A stretch of 64,000 nucleotides of DNA, from NCBI RefSeq assembly GCF_000739695.1, contig NZ_BBIO01000019.1, positions 1 to 64,000 on the forward strand, in the 5' to 3' direction. How positions within the stretch are numbered: the first letter of the stretch is position 1; every line of letters starts with the position of its first letter. The notes beneath the pieces were generated by a model. It saw only the letters and a program-made list of their open reading frames with translations. It did no database searches and was not told the DNA's origin. Positions 57,599-64,000 of the stretch are shown here, piece after piece. The stretch comes from Tepidicaulis marinus. Its GTDB lineage: Bacteria > Pseudomonadota > Alphaproteobacteria > Parvibaculales > Parvibaculaceae. Both the position numbers and the translations under genes were made by a program.

Positions 57599-57874
57599 CT
57601 ACTGCCGGTATTGCTGAACCCGTGTGGCGCGCAAACCGGCCAGGCCGTGCTTTTCAATAGAGCGCTGCCAGCTCAGGAATTCCTCCACGGTCAGCGTGTA
57701 GCGCTTGCATGCTTCTTCAAGACTGATCAGACCGCCGCGCACTGCAGCCACGACTTCCGCCTTGCGCCGGATGACCCAGCGCTTGGTATTAGGGGGCGGA
57801 AGATCGGCCACGGTGAGCGGGCTCCCGTCAGGGCCGATCACGTAGTTCACCCGAGATGACTGTTGCTCGCTCAT
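57599..57874 (-). CDS. sciP: CtrA inhibitor SciP (DUF1153)
   Basis: A 91-residue helix-turn-helix protein, close to the length of Caulobacter SciP. VNYVIGPDGSPLTVADLPPP and NTKRWVIRRKAEVVAAVRGG are the near-invariant DUF1153 sequence, then LISLEEACKRYTLTVEEFLS and WQRSIEKHGLAGL. SciP binds CtrA at promoters and blocks recruitment of RNA polymerase, limiting CtrA targets to one cell-cycle phase. ATG 57874 (MSEQQSS) is used; a GTG-like longer start at 57910 is possible. It lies 141 bp downstream of flgD on the same strand. Confidence 0.96.
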   Translation of the reverse strand: MSEQQSSRVNYVIGPDGSPLTVADLPPPNTKRWVIRRKAEVVAAVRGGLISLEEACKRYTLTVEEFLSWQRSIEKHGLAGLRATRVQQYRQ

Positions 57875-58015
57875 TGCCTTGCGGTCTCCGTACTCAACTG
57901 TGGACACCAATCTAGGCTGGAGCCTTTTAAAAAAGGTCTAAGTGCCACGGTAAAGTTTCCATGAATTTCAACGGGTTAAGCGTGCCATCGCGGGACATGA
58001 AAAGGCCGTTCTCCC

Positions 58016-58723
58016 TTAAGTGCCGCTCGGCGGCTGGCTTTGCGCCTTGTCGCGCACTGCCAGCACATCCGAAGCCGGGATCGTCTGGTCGCCCAGATTG
58101 ATCAGCGGGACGTTGCCGGAGAAGTCGACGCCGGTCACCGTGCCGGTGATGCGGGAGGAATATTGAACCTGCTCGCCGTCTTCGTTGGTGGCTTCGATAT
58201 CTATGATGTAGAAGCCGTCGGGCTGGTCCACCCCGTCATTGTTCTTGCCATCCCAAACGAAATCCTGCGCGCCGGTGGCGCCGCTGATTTCCTTCGTGTA
58301 GACGGTCGCGCCATTGGCATCGAGAATGTTCAAGGTCGCGGTTTCCGCTTCCTCGGCCAGTCCGAAGATCCAGGAGGCCTCGCCGTCTTTCAGCTCGGCG
58401 ACGTTGGAGACCGCATCCACTTCCTTGCCGATATAAGAGACGGCCTGGCTGGAGCTTGTGGCGGCGGCGACGGCCAAGAGACTTTCCAGCTGGCGGTTCG
58501 TCTGGATCGACTGCTCGACGCCGGAGAACTGGACGAGCTGCTGGGTGAACTCGTTCGATTCGAGCGGGTTGAGCGGGTCCTGGTGGCGCAGCTGTGTGGT
58601 CAGCAGCGTCAGGAACGTATCGAAATTCGTGTCCAGCGCCGCAGAAGCGGTGGCGGATTGGGCGCGCAGGTTCTGCTGTGCCTGAGCGGCGACAGAGGCG
58701 GGGTTGCTGCCGAGAATATCCAT
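58016..58723 (-). CDS. flgD: Flagellar hook assembly scaffold FlgD
   Basis: A 235-residue protein. NFDTFLTLLTTQLRHQDPLN and ESNEFTQQLVQFSGVEQSIQ are the FlgD N-terminal signature. The middle holds a hook-like domain (LNILDANGATVYTKEISGAT, DFVWDGKNNDGVDQPDGFY). FlgD caps the growing hook. It starts 14 bp after fliK. The hook gene flgE, which often follows, is not here. Confidence 0.95.
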   Translation of the reverse strand: MDILGSNPASVAAQAQQNLRAQSATASAALDTNFDTFLTLLTTQLRHQDPLNPLESNEFTQQLVQFSGVEQSIQTNRQLESLLAVAAATSSSQAVSYIGKEVDAVSNVAELKDGEASWIFGLAEEAETATLNILDANGATVYTKEISGATGAQDFVWDGKNNDGVDQPDGFYIIDIEATNEDGEQVQYSSRITGTVTGVDFSGNVPLINLGDQTIPASDVLAVRDKAQSQPPSGT

Positions 58724-58737
58724 AAAGGTCTCCGTTC

Positions 58738-60348
58738 CTATACCCGGATGTCGACGCCGGTTTCGCCATTGAGCATGACGCGGTAGCTGGTGATCACTTC
58801 GGCCTCGGCCTCGGCGGTGCCGGTTTCCCCGGCGCCGGGCGCAGTGCCGTCATTTCCTTCGCGTCCCTCACCGAAGGCGCTGGCATTGCCCTCGTCCTGC
58901 AGCGAGAAGGAGAGCGTGTCCTGGTCCGTGTCGAGCCCGGCATCCTGCAGCGCTTGCTGTAGTGCCTTGGCATCGCGCTGAAGAAGATCGAGCGTTTCGG
59001 CCTTTTCCACCACAAGATGAGCGGTCACGCGGCCGTCCGTTGCGACATCGAGTTTGACGTCCACGCGGCCAAGTTCCGGCGGGTCGATGCGGATCTCGAA
59101 TGTGTTGACGCCTTTCTGGACGTGCTTGGCGATTTGCAGGGCGATCGCGGAGGCGGGCACCTGTGTTGCCTGCGCCTGGCCGGGCAGGGCGCCGAAGCGC
59201 AGCTGAACCGGGTTGGCGTTCTGGGTCGAGGTGCCGGTGGGCAAGCTCTCGATCTGAAGGCCGCTGGCGCTGTCGAAAATGACGTTGAGCGGTTTTTCGG
59301 TGCCTGCCAGGCCAAAGCCGGCAAGATTAAGCGCGGTCGCCTGCTGGGGGGCAGCCGCGGGAGTTGCCGGGGCCTGCGGGCGCGGGGCGGCATTTTCCGT
59401 GCCGGCTACTTTGAACTCGGTTGCCGTGCCTTCCTTGCCCGCGCTCAATTTATCGGCGGCGAGCTGGCCCAGTGTCTTGCCATCTTTGCCCGCAAGAGCG
59501 CCGTCATCGGCCAGATTGCCGGATAGATCGGCATCGGCTGCAGCTTGCGCGGCTTGCAGCGCGGAGTTGCCCCCGCTTTCTGCGCCATTGGCTGCGGCGG
59601 CATTAATGTCGGGGGCGGCGCTGCGGGCGCCTTGCGCGTTATTGGTCTGGCCGGTGCCTTGCGCGGTGCTTTGAACGGCTGCGCTTGCTGCGGTGTTAAG
59701 GCCGCTCGCAGCGGCGGTCTGCGCGCTCTTGGCCGCTTCGGCGGCTGCGGTGTTCTGCGTGCCGGTTTCCTTGCCGGCATTCGTATCTGCGCCGGCCTGG
59801 GCGGCCTGCTCTGTGCCTTCGCCGTCCACGGCAGGCGCTGTGGCATCGGCATTTGCCGTGCTCTGCGCGGCTTCCTCGCCGTTCGGAGCGGGGCTGCCTG
59901 TACCCGTTTTAGCGGTATCGGCCGGAAGCGCTGCCTGCTCTGTAAGGCTGGCGGCAAGATCTGCCTCCTCGCCCTGGGCTTCTTCGGCGGGTTTTCCGGG
60001 CGTGTCCTTTTCTCTTGCAGCGGCTGCCTTTTCGGAGGCTTTTTCATCGGCGCGTTTGGCGCGGGCTTCCTCATCCCGGCGCTTTTCGGCGCGCTGATGC
60101 TCGGCCTGGCTCTCCGCGCGGCTGCTTTCGCCGCGTTTATCGTCGGCGCGGCGGGCCTCGCGGGCTTCTTCCGCCCGGCTTTCGGCTGCCGAAACGCCGC
60201 GCTGGTCGGCTTTTGCCTCCTGGCGCGTCTCATTCAAATGGCGCGAGAACGCGTCATCGATGGCGCCTTTGGACAGGCGTGCCGTCTCATTGCGCCGGAG
60301 AAGCTCGGTTTCCGGGCTGCGCTGCGAAGAAGAGGTACTGACTTCCAT
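58738..60348 (-). CDS. fliK: Flagellar hook-length control protein FliK
   Basis: A 536-residue protein. The first ~310 residues are low complexity (Ala, Glu, Gln, Gly and charged stretches), consistent with the extended ruler part. The C-terminal domain has LQIAKHVQKGVNTFEIRIDP, PPELGRVDVKLDVATDGRVT and AHLVVEKAETLDLLQRDAKA, the FliK/Flg_hook signature that binds FlhB. It measures the hook and switches export specificity. A good sigma54-type element lies 43 bp upstream, and flgD follows on the same transcript. Confidence 0.93.
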   Translation of the reverse strand: MEVSTSSSQRSPETELLRRNETARLSKGAIDDAFSRHLNETRQEAKADQRGVSAAESRAEEAREARRADDKRGESSRAESQAEHQRAEKRRDEEARAKRADEKASEKAAAAREKDTPGKPAEEAQGEEADLAASLTEQAALPADTAKTGTGSPAPNGEEAAQSTANADATAPAVDGEGTEQAAQAGADTNAGKETGTQNTAAAEAAKSAQTAAASGLNTAASAAVQSTAQGTGQTNNAQGARSAAPDINAAAANGAESGGNSALQAAQAAADADLSGNLADDGALAGKDGKTLGQLAADKLSAGKEGTATEFKVAGTENAAPRPQAPATPAAAPQQATALNLAGFGLAGTEKPLNVIFDSASGLQIESLPTGTSTQNANPVQLRFGALPGQAQATQVPASAIALQIAKHVQKGVNTFEIRIDPPELGRVDVKLDVATDGRVTAHLVVEKAETLDLLQRDAKALQQALQDAGLDTDQDTLSFSLQDEGNASAFGEGREGNDGTAPGAGETGTAEAEAEVITSYRVMLNGETGVDIRV

Positions 60349-60390
60349 AATGACCTGTCCCTTAGAGGCAAGAATTCCTGCGTCCTACTG

Positions 60391-60406
60391 AGCAAGTTGG
60401 AGGCCA
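60391..60406 (-). promoter_or_regulatory. Sigma54 promoter of fliK-flgD
   Basis: On the minus strand TGGCCTCCAACTTGCT has TGGC and TTGC with GG and GC exactly ten bases apart, the defining sigma54 spacing. The start site would fall near 60380, leaving a leader of about 30 nt before the fliK ATG at 60348. The sigma54 activator FlbD is encoded in the window. Confidence 0.6.
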
Positions 60407-60512
60407 GAAAAAGTTCTTTCTAAATCAATGGCTTAGAGTAAGAGCGCTCGAAAGGCGCGGCAAAGCCTGCCGCCGGGCGGCAGAAAATGCCCAGACGCGG
60501 CCGATGGCGTCA

Positions 60513-60540
60513 TTGCAACGGCATATCTCTTGTCTATAGT
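60513..60540 (+). promoter_or_regulatory. Sigma70-type promoter of mnmA
   Basis: TTGCAA at 60513-60518 and TATAGT at 60535-60540 are separated by 16 bp. Transcription would start near 60547, ahead of all candidate mnmA start codons. Confidence 0.5.
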
Positions 60541-60674
60541 GCGGCTTTCCGGGGCCTTTGGGCGGCGAAATGCGCCGCAGAGGCTCTTCTTCCGTGCAGC
60601 GGAATGCTGCCCGGCATAGAGGCCGCCGCGCCTTATGCTTTATGAATGTGACCGAAGTGATACGGCCGATTGAT

Positions 60675-61931
60675 ATGAGCGTGTCCGCACCATCCAGCGC
60701 GCAAGAGCCAAAAGGCGGGGTGAACAGCCTCGGCTTTGCCAAGCCGCCTGCCGAAACGCGGGTGGTCGTGGCGATGTCGGGCGGGGTCGATTCCTCCGTA
60801 ACCGCCGCTCTTCTGAAAGAAGAAGGCTATGAGGTGATCGGCATCACGCTGCAGCTTTACGACCATGGCGCGGCCATTGCCCGCAAGGGGGCGTGCTGCG
60901 CGGGCCAGGACATTCACGATGCGCGCCTGGTGGCCGAGAAGATCGGCATTCCTCATTACGTGCTCGATTATGAAAGCCGCTTCCGGGATCAGGTGATGGA
61001 AGAGTTCGCTGACTCTTATCTTGCCGGCGAAACGCCCATCCCTTGCGTGCGCTGCAATGAGCGCGTGAAATTCCGCGATATGTTTCAGGCGGCCAAGGAA
61101 CTGGGCGCGGATGCGCTGGCGACCGGCCATTATATTGCCAGCGAACCCGGCCCGGACGGCTGGCAGATGCTGCGCGCCGCCGACCCCGAGCGCGACCAGA
61201 GCTATTTCCTTTTCACCACGACGCGCGAGCAGCTCGACTTCCTGCGCTTTCCGCTGGGCCGCCTGCATAAGGCGGAAACCCGCGCCATTGCCCAGCGCTA
61301 CGGGCTCGGCGTTGCGGAAAAGCCGGACAGCCAGGACATTTGCTTCGTCCCCTCCGGGCGCTATGCGGATGTGATCTTGAAGCTGCGCCCGGGCGCGGCG
61401 GAGCCCGGCGATATCGTGGATATGGACGGCAATGTGCTCGGCCGCCACGACGGCATTCTTCATTACACGATCGGCCAGCGCCGCGGTCTCGGTGTTGCCA
61501 TGGGCGAGCCGCTTTATGTGGTGCGGCTCGATGCGGCGAAGAAACAGGTCGTGGTCGGGCCGAAAGACATGTTGCTGACGCATAAGATCGAACTTGCCGA
61601 AGTGAATTGGATCGGCCCCGGCAATCTCGATGAAAACGATCAGCCGCTCGAGGTGCTGGCCAAGGTGCGCTCGACGCGCCCGCCGGCGCCGGCGCTGCTC
61701 GTGCCGCTGGGGGAAGGGCGCGCGCGGGTTGAGCTGAAAACGGGGGAAGATGGCGTGGCGCCCGGTCAGGCCTGTGTGTTCTATGACGCGCAAACCGGCG
61801 CCCGCGTGCTGGGCGGCGGCTGGATCCGCCGCTCCGTCAACCGCTATGGCAATGCGGTGCGCGGGCGGCCGCTGGAAACGGAAACGGCGCGTGAGGCTGC
61901 ACGCGGCGTGAAACAAAGGGCCGAGGCGTAA
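60675..61931 (+). CDS. mnmA: tRNA-specific 2-thiouridylase MnmA
   Basis: A 418-residue enzyme that thiolates U34 of Lys, Glu and Gln tRNAs. [20 protein letters not shown] is the PP-loop that activates the uridine with [13 protein letters not shown] holds the first catalytic Cys, and [19 protein letters not shown] the second. [20 protein letters not shown] is another family block. The start is uncertain: ATG 60675, ATG 60642 and ATG 60558 are in frame, and none has a strong ribosome site; 60675 gives the least extension beyond the conserved domain. Confidence 0.95.
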   Translation: MSVSAPSSAQEPKGGVNSLGFAKPPAETRVVVAMSGGVDSSVTAALLKEEGYEVIGITLQLYDHGAAIARKGACCAGQDIHDARLVAEKIGIPHYVLDYESRFRDQVMEEFADSYLAGETPIPCVRCNERVKFRDMFQAAKELGADALATGHYIASEPGPDGWQMLRAADPERDQSYFLFTTTREQLDFLRFPLGRLHKAETRAIAQRYGLGVAEKPDSQDICFVPSGRYADVILKLRPGAAEPGDIVDMDGNVLGRHDGILHYTIGQRRGLGVAMGEPLYVVRLDAAKKQVVVGPKDMLLTHKIELAEVNWIGPGNLDENDQPLEVLAKVRSTRPPAPALLVPLGEGRARVELKTGEDGVAPGQACVFYDAQTGARVLGGGWIRRSVNRYGNAVRGRPLETETAREAARGVKQRAEA

Positions 61932-61942
61932 ATCCCGCCTTC

Positions 61943-61968
61943 AATCCGCCATTTTCTGGCGGATTATT
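61943..61968 (+). terminator. Weak terminator after mnmA
   Basis: AATCCGCCA and TGGCGGATT form a 9-bp stem with a TTTTC loop, but only ATTATTA follows, so termination may be partial. Confidence 0.5.
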
Positions 61969-62036
61969 ACGGAAAACTTTGGTAAAACTAATCTGCCGCG
62001 GCAAACTGGCAACGCCGTCACGAGGGAGCCCATCTT

Positions 62037-62768
62037 TTGAGCGTCAAATCGCGCATCGACGAAAAATCCGTCCGGGAAGCTTACGCTCGCTGGGCACCTG
62101 TTTATGACTTTTCCTTCGGCCCGATTGCCGATGCCGGCCGCAAACATGCGGTCCGCGCCATCAATCGCCGTTCGGGCTCCGTGCTTGAAGTGGGGGTGGG
62201 CACGGGCCTCTCGCTGCCGCGCTATGGCAAGCATTTGAAGGTGACGGGTATCGACCTTTCCACCGACATGCTCAAAAAGGCGCGCACGCGGGTGAAGGAA
62301 AAGAACCTTGCCAATGTGGAGGCGATCGTGGAAATGGACGCCTCCGAGCTGGCTTTTGCCGACGGGCAGTTCGACACCGTGGTCGCCATGTATGTGATGA
62401 CCGTGGTGCCGGAGCCGGAAAAGGTGATGCGGGAGCTTGAGCGCGTGTGCGCGCCGGGCGGCCAGGTCTTCATCGTCAATCATTTTGCGCAGGATCACGG
62501 GGTGCGCGGGCGCATCGAGCGCTGGATGGCGCCTGCCGCGCGCGCGCTTGGCTGGCATCCCGACTTTAAGGTCGAAACGATTACGGGCATCACCAAGCTC
62601 GACCTGCAGGAAACCCAGCCGCTGAACCCGATGGGCCTTTTCACCATGCTGAGGTTTCAAAAGCCGGCCGGCGAAGAAGCCGCCGACCGCCAGAGCGAGG
62701 GGAAGGCTCCGCGCTCGGCGCCGAAAATTTCCGGCGAGGTGGAAGCCGGCGCACCTGCCACCTTTTAA
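62037..62768 (+). CDS. pmtA: Phosphatidylethanolamine N-methyltransferase, Rhodobacter type (PmtA-like)
   Basis: A 243-residue SAM-dependent methyltransferase. APVYDFSFGPIADAGRKHAV and VLEVGVGTGLSLPRYGKHLK are the substrate and SAM-binding blocks of the Rhodobacter-type Pmt. AFADGQFDTVVAMYVMTVVP with PEPEKVMRELERV is the second family block. It should convert phosphatidylethanolamine stepwise to phosphatidylcholine in the inner membrane. The start is TTG 62037, supported by GAGGGAG eight bases upstream. The last ~35 residues are a Glu/Ala/Pro tail beyond the family core. A related methyltransferase with another lipid or quinone substrate is the alternative. Confidence 0.82.
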   Translation: MSVKSRIDEKSVREAYARWAPVYDFSFGPIADAGRKHAVRAINRRSGSVLEVGVGTGLSLPRYGKHLKVTGIDLSTDMLKKARTRVKEKNLANVEAIVEMDASELAFADGQFDTVVAMYVMTVVPEPEKVMRELERVCAPGGQVFIVNHFAQDHGVRGRIERWMAPAARALGWHPDFKVETITGITKLDLQETQPLNPMGLFTMLRFQKPAGEEAADRQSEGKAPRSAPKISGEVEAGAPATF

Positions 62769-62826
62769 ACTGCGGCGCTTTTCCTATTTCTGCTTCTGGT
62801 AACGGGCAGCGCAGCGGGCTGACGCG

Positions 62827-63684
62827 ATGACATCGACAAACGGGGTTTCATCTTCACGTGCAGGCGGCGCGGGGCGCGGCTTTGCGCTGCGGGTGGTGGA
62901 GGCGGGCTGGTTTCAGCGCTTCATCATCACCGTCATTCTCGTCAATGCCGTGACGCTCGGCCTTGAAACCTCCGCCGAAGCGATGGCGCGGATGGGCGGT
63001 CTTCTTCTGGCCATCGATCGCGTGGCACTTGCGATCTTCGTGGCCGAACTGCTTCTGAAGTTCTGGGCCTACCGGCTTTCCTTCTTCAAGAACGGCTGGA
63101 ACAATTTCGACCTTGCCATTGTCGCCATTGCGCTGGTGCCGGCGGCGGGGCCCTTGTCGGTTTTGCGCGCGCTGCGCATTCTGCGTGTGCTGCGGCTTTT
63201 CTCCGTCATTCCCTCGATGCGCAAGGTGGTGCAGTCGCTGCTCATGGCGCTGCCGGGCATGGGCTCGGTGGCGGGCGTTCTCTTGCTGATTTTCTATATT
63301 TTCGCCGTGCTCGGCACCGAGTTTTTCGGCGAGGCCTTTCCGGACTGGTTCGGCACGATCGGGCGCACGCTCTATTCCCTTTTCCAGATCATGACGCTGG
63401 AAAGCTGGTCCATGGGAATCGTGCGTCCGGTGATGGAGGTCTATCCCTGGGCCTGGGCGTTTTTCGTGCCGTTCATTCTCTTTACCACCTTCATGGTGCT
63501 CAATCTCGTCATCGGCATCATTGTCGATTCCATGCAGATGATTCACGAGGGCGAGGCCCATGCGGAGCGCGAGACGATCGAGCGGCGCGCCCATGAGGAA
63601 CGGGCGGCGATGGCCCGGGATCTGGCCGATATCAAGCGCGAAATCCGCGATTTGCGGGCCGCTCTGGCCGAGGGGCGGGAGTAG
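62827..63684 (+). CDS. Bacterial voltage-gated sodium channel (NaChBac/NavAb type)
   Basis: A 285-residue single-domain ion channel. S1-S3 run from FIITVILVNAVTLGLETSAE to NNFDLAIVAIALVP. S4 is VLRALRILRVLRLFSVIPSM, with Arg at every third position. S5 (GVLLLIFYIFAVLGTEFFGE) leads to the pore with FQIMTLESWSMGIVRPVME; the selectivity filter TLESWSM is the NavAb-type filter, with its Glu giving Na+ preference. S6 (FMVLNLVIGIIVDSMQMIHE) continues into a coiled coil that holds the tetramer. No calcium-type extra Asp is seen. It follows pmtA by 58 bp. Confidence 0.93.
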   Translation: MTSTNGVSSSRAGGAGRGFALRVVEAGWFQRFIITVILVNAVTLGLETSAEAMARMGGLLLAIDRVALAIFVAELLLKFWAYRLSFFKNGWNNFDLAIVAIALVPAAGPLSVLRALRILRVLRLFSVIPSMRKVVQSLLMALPGMGSVAGVLLLIFYIFAVLGTEFFGEAFPDWFGTIGRTLYSLFQIMTLESWSMGIVRPVMEVYPWAWAFFVPFILFTTFMVLNLVIGIIVDSMQMIHEGEAHAERETIERRAHEERAAMARDLADIKREIRDLRAALAEGRE

Positions 63685-63777
63685 CGCGCAGCGCGCCACG
63701 CCTTGCTTGACAAGGGCGGGGCAGGGGCCTTATATCCCCTCACTTTCCGCGGGCCGCCTGGCCCGCGATGCCTTTGG

Positions 63778-63854
63778 GGCGGAGTAGCTCAGCTGGTTAG
63801 AGCAGCGGAATCATAATCCGCGTGTCGGGGGTTCAAGTCCCTCCTCCGCTACCA
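63778..63854 (+). tRNA. tRNA-Met (CAT anticodon)
   Basis: A complete 77-nt cloverleaf with encoded CCA. Acceptor GGCGGAG pairs with CTCCGCT (G1-U72 wobble), the D arm is AGCTCAGCTGGTTAGAGC, the anticodon loop is ATCATAA with CAT, and the T arm is GGGGGTTCAAGTCCCTC. Absence of the three G-C pairs in the anticodon stem and of a C1-A72 mismatch makes it an elongator, not an initiator. tRNA-Ile2, which also has CAT, normally has a different acceptor end. Confidence 0.93.
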
Positions 63855-64000
63855 TTTCCTTGCAAAACCTGCCCGAAGATAAGCTGGTCCCAGAAGCGGC
63901 CTTTCCAGTAGGCGTGCTGGCGCAGGAGGCCTTCTTTTTCAAAGCCGTGCCGCTCAAGAAGGCGGATGGAGCGGGTGTTGCCGGGCACGGCATCGATCTC
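63833..64000 (-). CDS. GNAT family N-acetyltransferase, partial (N-terminus beyond window)
   Basis: The minus strand entering at 64000 reads about 55 residues: AVPGNTRSIRLLERHGFEKE then GLLRQHAYWKGRFWDQLIFG. N-x-S-x-x-LLE-x-x-GF and E-G are the acetyl-CoA-binding end of RimJ/RimL-like GNAT proteins. The stop codon lies inside the tRNA-Met gene at 63833-63835, so the last seven codons are antisense to the tRNA 3' end. The acceptor substrate is unknown. Confidence 0.85.
   Translation of the reverse strand, partial: EIDAVPGNTRSIRLLERHGFEKEGLLRQHAYWKGRFWDQLIFGQVLQGNGSGGGT

Larger units (their letters stand above)
60349..60674. other. 326-bp divergent region between fliK and mnmA
   Basis: It contains the sigma54-type element for fliK and the sigma70-type promoter for mnmA. 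In-frame codons extend mnmA upstream to 60558, so part of this region may be translated if a different start is used. Confidence 0.65.

Noticed and set aside
63811-63993. A 60-codon minus-strand frame ending EEGLEPPTRGL across the tRNA
   Set aside because: This tail is a well-known artefact of translating the complement of tRNA genes. The real gene on this strand is the GNAT enzyme in another frame.

Overview
The window is a GC-rich, densely coding stretch of an alphaproteobacterial chromosome. The evidence is the set of lineage-typical genes: the CtrA regulator with its phosphotransferase ChpT and antagonist SciP, an EipA/DUF1134 envelope protein, the long-type SerC, a Rhodobacter-type PmtA, the cbb3 oxidase cluster with an Fnr-type regulator, and FlbD as the flagellar sigma54 activator. 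Gene content fits a motile, probably aquatic or soil member of the Hyphomicrobiales or a neighbouring order. The exact genus cannot be read from the sequence. I see no prophage, insertion sequence or CRISPR array.

Layout. 1-3.6 kb: a truncated MocR-type regulator divergent from a PhzF-family gene, a LysE-family exporter and a class V aminotransferase. 3.7-6.7 kb: the serine biosynthesis pair serC-serA behind a consensus promoter and a structured leader. 6.7-16.9 kb: housekeeping and stress genes (pentapeptide protein, purA, two lipoproteins, thiC under a TPP riboswitch, a TetR regulator, msrA, dodecin, an AI-2E permease, Ada). 17-21 kb: rpoH, rluD, a DUF6476-like membrane protein and a DUF2189 protein. 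21-29.2 kb: ccoNOQP-ccoGHIS, all on the minus strand, with a probable Fnr box before ccoN. 29.5-34.1 kb: an envelope block (coiled-coil membrane protein, eipA, and the divergent ydbH-ynbE-ydbL). 34.1-35.5 kb: a 612-bp gap rich in hairpins, then the Fnr-type regulator. 35.5-43 kb: cysQ, chpT and cheA-cheW-cheY-cheB-cheR. 43.1-60.4 kb: ctrA and flagellar genes (fliI-fliJ; fliF-fliG-fliH-fliN-motA-flbD-flhA-flhF-flhG; fliK-flgD; sciP). 60.5-64 kb: mnmA, pmtA, a bacterial voltage-gated sodium channel, tRNA-Met and the end of a GNAT acetyltransferase gene.

How it works together. The central theme is motility under cell-cycle control. ChpT passes phosphate to CtrA, CtrA is expected to drive early flagellar genes and itself, SciP restrains CtrA, and FlbD with sigma54 drives late genes; a good -24/-12 element sits before fliK. 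The Che proteins steer the motor. A second theme is low-oxygen respiration: the Fe-S Fnr regulator at 34.7 kb probably activates the cbb3 operon. A third is envelope maintenance (EipA, YdbH/YnbE/YdbL, PmtA).

Most of the window is well-known biology. The least explained parts are the hairpin array at 34150-34470, a perfect CtrA box followed by a bidirectional terminator at 19719-19897, and a duplicated hairpin element with compensatory changes at 12566-12653. All three are reported as candidates, not as proven systems.
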